From positions 1 through 64,000 of the forward strand of contig DATEUJ010000075.1 in NCBI GenBank assembly GCA_035283185.1: DNA of 64,000 bases, written 5' to 3'. The notes below the pieces were generated by a model, which saw only the letters and a list, made by a program, of their open reading frames with translations, was not told where the DNA came from and searched no databases. Positions 61,456-64,000 of the stretch are shown one piece after another (position 1 is the stretch's first letter; every line of letters begins with the position of its first letter). The stretch comes from DASSFZ01 sp035283185 (GTDB taxonomy: Bacteria; Chloroflexota; Anaerolineae; Fen-1058). Both the position numbers and the translations under genes were made by a program.

Positions 61456-62738
61456 CGGTCACCCTCGTGTGCCAGCAGTTCGCGTCCGCCAATCGGGATG
61501 AAGAAAGACGCCAGCACGAATAGGAAGAATAGAATCGCCAGCGCATCGACGATCTGCAGGTGCCGGTCGATGGGCATGCCGTCGATGCGCCACTGGATCG
61601 CCAGCGCGGTGCTGAGAAACGTCGCCGTCCAGCCGGAGAGCGCCACACCTACCGCCGTATTCAGGCTGACCGTGCGCGGCGTGGACACGTCGGCCCACAG
61701 CGCGAAGTTCACGACGGTGTACAGGCTGACCGCGATTGCGTACAACATCGGCATCGCCAGCGGCGCATCATCGCCCGCCGCAAGCCGCGTGTGGAAGGTG
61801 TACATCAAATGCGCCAGCCCGAAGATGCCGAAGACCCAAAAGAACAGCGACCGCTCATCCAGCGCCGCGTACAGCACACCGGCGATCCAGGCCGCGACGA
61901 CGTGCGTGCCGCCAATGAACAACCGCGTCGCCAGCTGCGGCGATTGCCAGGCCGTGTCCACATACACCGGCGTGTCGATGAGGCGCAGAAAGCCTAGGCT
62001 GTCCACGAAGTAAATCCCGAACATCAGCGCGACGAGCACAAACAGCCGCCGGTTGATCCATTCGCGCCCCGTCCTGTCCCGCCGCACGAACCGCCCGAAG
62101 GCGAAGCCCGGCTGAGTGTGCTGCGCGGCGAGTTCGTTCAGCAAGGGAAACTTCCCGAAAGCGAAGACGCCCAGCCCGATAGTCCCGGCCAGCACTAGCC
62201 ACAGGATGCGCGCCCGAAACTCGTCGATCGTCCATTCGACGGAGAAGACCTCGGCGGCAAAGTAGGCCGCCGACGTGACCAGCGCCGCGACGTAGCCGCG
62301 ATCGCGCGCTGGGATGAGATCGACGGTCAGGCTGAACATCACCGGCACGCCGAGGCCCAGCGCCGCCGAGGCAGCGACGATCCATGCCACGAACGACACC
62401 TCATCACGGACGACCGGCACAACGGCGGTCAATACGGTCTGAAGCAGTACGACCGCGAACGCGAGGCGCAGTTTCCTGATGAACTGCTCGCTCCAACCGT
62501 GCCGCCACATCAGCCAGCCAAAGGCCAGCGCGATGACGCACGTCACGAGTGCCAGCAGCGCCAGATGTCCTGCCACGCGCGCCTCGCTCAGCCCGATGGC
62601 ACGCCGTCCGAGATCGACCAGCCCCAACTGGACGAAGGTGAGGTTATAGTAGTAGCCCGTCGCCATCATCCCGATGAACAGGATGTAGCCAAACAGCGTG
62701 GGCCAGCGGCGTGCTTTCACATGCCGGACGAGTTCCAT
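61452..62738 (-). CDS. MFS-like membrane protein
   Basis: About 12 helices in 428 residues, with the first pair divided by a loop and a cytosolic middle loop (AAQHTQPGFAFGRFVRRDRTGRE). There is no clear substrate motif. It overlaps the next gene downstream by four bases (ATGA) and the kinase gene upstream by 22 bases, so the sensor, transporter, lipoprotein and regulator likely form one transcript. Confidence 0.75.
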   Translation of the reverse strand: MELVRHVKARRWPTLFGYILFIGMMATGYYYNLTFVQLGLVDLGRRAIGLSEARVAGHLALLALVTCVIALAFGWLMWRHGWSEQFIRKLRLAFAVVLLQTVLTAVVPVVRDEVSFVAWIVAASAALGLGVPVMFSLTVDLIPARDRGYVAALVTSAAYFAAEVFSVEWTIDEFRARILWLVLAGTIGLGVFAFGKFPLLNELAAQHTQPGFAFGRFVRRDRTGREWINRRLFVLVALMFGIYFVDSLGFLRLIDTPVYVDTAWQSPQLATRLFIGGTHVVAAWIAGVLYAALDERSLFFWVFGIFGLAHLMYTFHTRLAAGDDAPLAMPMLYAIAVSLYTVVNFALWADVSTPRTVSLNTAVGVALSGWTATFLSTALAIQWRIDGMPIDRHLQIVDALAILFFLFVLASFFIPIGGRELLAHEGDR

Positions 62739-64000
62739 GTCACCTTCACCTGCGTGCCTTGTCCGATCCGGCTCTCGACGGTCAACGTCGCGCCGATCGA
62801 CTCCGCTCGCTCGCGCATGATGCCCAAACCCAGGTGGTCCGGCGGAACCTGGGCGACATCGAACCCTCGACCCTCATCATGGATCGTCATCTCGACGCTG
62901 TCCGGTGTACAGCGCAGATACACGGTTGCCTGCCTGGCCCCGGCGTGTTTGGCGACGTTGTTCAGCGCCTCCTGCGCGATGCGATACAGCGCAACCTTCA
63001 CCTTCGGCGGCAGCGCGGGCTGACCTTCGACCGTGAGGTTGATGTGCAGCCGCGCCCGGCCGGCGATGGCTTCGGTCAACTGCCGCAGCAGGTCGCCCAA
63101 ATCGGCCTCGGCCACCGCCGATGGCCGCAATTCGAGCAAGAGTGTCCGCATCTCGGCCAGCGCGCCGCGCGTCAGTTCCCTCAATTCCTCAAGCCGACGC
63201 CGGCCTTCGTCTTGATTCTTGTCCCACAGGCGCGGCAGCACTTCGGCGATCAGACTGGCCGAGAACAGCGTCTGAGTGACGGCATCGTGCAGGTCGCGCG
63301 CCAGCCGGCTGCGCTCCGTGGCGACGGCCGCCTGCTCGGCCTGCTCGTACAGGCGCGCGTTTTCTATGGCCACGCCCAGTTGGTCGGCAATGGATTCGAA
63401 CAGGGCCACCTGTCCCTGGCTGAACCTCCCCCCTTCCCGGCCGACTATCACCAGCGCCCCCAGGACTTGTCCTCGAACTCGAAGGGGCAACAAAGCGCCG
63501 GGTTCGATTAAGCCCCGTTCCGCATCCGGCTGTACATAGAGCGGTTGGCCGCTGGCGACGACTGACTGGCAGGCCTGAGTTATTTCCGCCAAGTCTTCGG
63601 GCGCAATCATGCGCTCCGGCCGGATCGTGCGCGCTTCCAATTCGCCCGACGCGTCGTCAAGCAACATCACACCGGCCCGCGAGGCGCCCACCAGGGCCGC
63701 CAGGCGATCCAGCGTGGTCGTCAACATCTCGTCCAGGTTCAACGAACTGTTGGCCGCCTCGGCGACATCCAGTAGGGTCTGCAACTCGCGCTGCCGGTCT
63801 TGTTCTACCCGGTAGAGCCGGGCGTTCTCGATGGTCAACGCCACGGTGTTGGCGATGCCCCACGCCAAGTCGATCTGCTCCGCCGTGAAGGTGTGGTAAT
63901 CGTCAAACGTGCTGACCATGGCGACCGCCAGCACCCGATCCTGGACGACGAAGGGTACCACCAGAATGGACTTGAGGCCGAGCCGGCGAACGACTTCCTT
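62717..64000 (-). CDS. GAF-domain sensor histidine kinase (partial, 5' end cut)
   Basis: The frame is open through the right edge (KEVVRRLGLKSIL before the first in-window start), so the N-terminus lies outside. Seen are the end of one GAF domain, a second GAF (LDRLAALVGASRAGVMLLDD ... GALVIVGREGG), the HisKA_3 core RSRLARDLHDAVTQTLF and an ATPase end with DEGRGFDVAQVPPDHLG. It probably acts on the LuxR-type regulator downstream. Confidence 0.9.
   Translation of the reverse strand, partial: KEVVRRLGLKSILVVPFVVQDRVLAVAMVSTFDDYHTFTAEQIDLAWGIANTVALTIENARLYRVEQDRQRELQTLLDVAEAANSSLNLDEMLTTTLDRLAALVGASRAGVMLLDDASGELEARTIRPERMIAPEDLAEITQACQSVVASGQPLYVQPDAERGLIEPGALLPLRVRGQVLGALVIVGREGGRFSQGQVALFESIADQLGVAIENARLYEQAEQAAVATERSRLARDLHDAVTQTLFSASLIAEVLPRLWDKNQDEGRRRLEELRELTRGALAEMRTLLLELRPSAVAEADLGDLLRQLTEAIAGRARLHINLTVEGQPALPPKVKVALYRIAQEALNNVAKHAGARQATVYLRCTPDSVEMTIHDEGRGFDVAQVPPDHLGLGIMRERAESIGATLTVESRIGQGTQVKVTWNSSGM

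Noticed and set aside
1..64000. CRISPR arrays, tRNA/rRNA genes, replication origin, complete transposase genes
   Set aside because: No regularly spaced direct repeats of CRISPR type, no cloverleaf or rRNA signatures, no DnaA-box clusters and no transposase or integrase coding frames were recognised by eye.

Overview
The window looks like a piece of a GC-rich chromosome (or metagenome-assembled contig) from a member of the Chloroflexota, probably near Anaerolineae/Caldilineae. This is inferred from the gene content: a Thermus/Chloroflexi-like nar cluster with a diheme NarC, PRC/BON proteins, DUF3828 and DUF6544 proteins, NarL/NarX-like families and palindromic intergenic repeats. No rRNA, tRNA, CRISPR array or complete transposon was recognised.

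Region 1 (1-9.2 kb, + strand) is a molybdenum-cofactor and redox-maturation block. It holds a WD40/CXXCH membrane-anchored protein, a radical SAM protein, a TorD-type chaperone, a four-cluster ferredoxin and TatA. A leader resembling the Moco riboswitch and ending in a textbook intrinsic terminator follows, then FmdE-like protein, a MOT1-type molybdate transporter and MoaA. From 9.2 kb on, essentially every intact gene is on the - strand.

Region 2 (9.2-24.1 kb) is an envelope/stress set: a P-type ATPase with two large losses, PIG-L deacetylase, a VIT/CCC1 protein with its cytosolic domain deleted, YugP-type zinc peptidase, CopD-like protein, CPA1 antiporter, DUF308 protein, rhomboid, PRC-barrel protein, FtsH, a PRC/BON protein, ferredoxin, Crp/Fnr regulator, MGDG-synthase-like glycosyltransferase and CDF transporter. 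Region 3 (24.2-27.9 kb) encodes a divergent heme-copper oxidase-like complex with altered CuA and CuB sites, a 34-residue membrane peptide, an ABM-fold protein and an M24 peptidase. Region 4 (27.9-30.3 kb) is a two-component system plus a divergent receiver.

Region 5 (30.5-48.7 kb) is the nitrate respiration cluster: diheme cytochrome c, NarG, NarH, NarJ, NarI, a second FmdE paralogue, DUF488, a SLAC1/TehA-like anion channel, a methyltransferase, SRPBCC and unknown membrane proteins. Upstream lie a NarX-like sensor kinase and a NarL-like regulator with its own terminator, then an MBL-fold protein, a B12-radical SAM protein and a Crp/Fnr regulator. Together with region 1 this suggests coordinated Mo-cofactor supply and nitrate (or nitrite) redox metabolism.

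Region 6 (48.9-64 kb) is an eroding accessory region of CPBP proteases, lipoproteins, flavodoxins, response regulators and a GAF sensor kinase cut by the window edge. Several genes carry nonsense codons, frameshifts or internal deletions, and two copies of a structured, palindrome-bearing intergenic element flank genes here.
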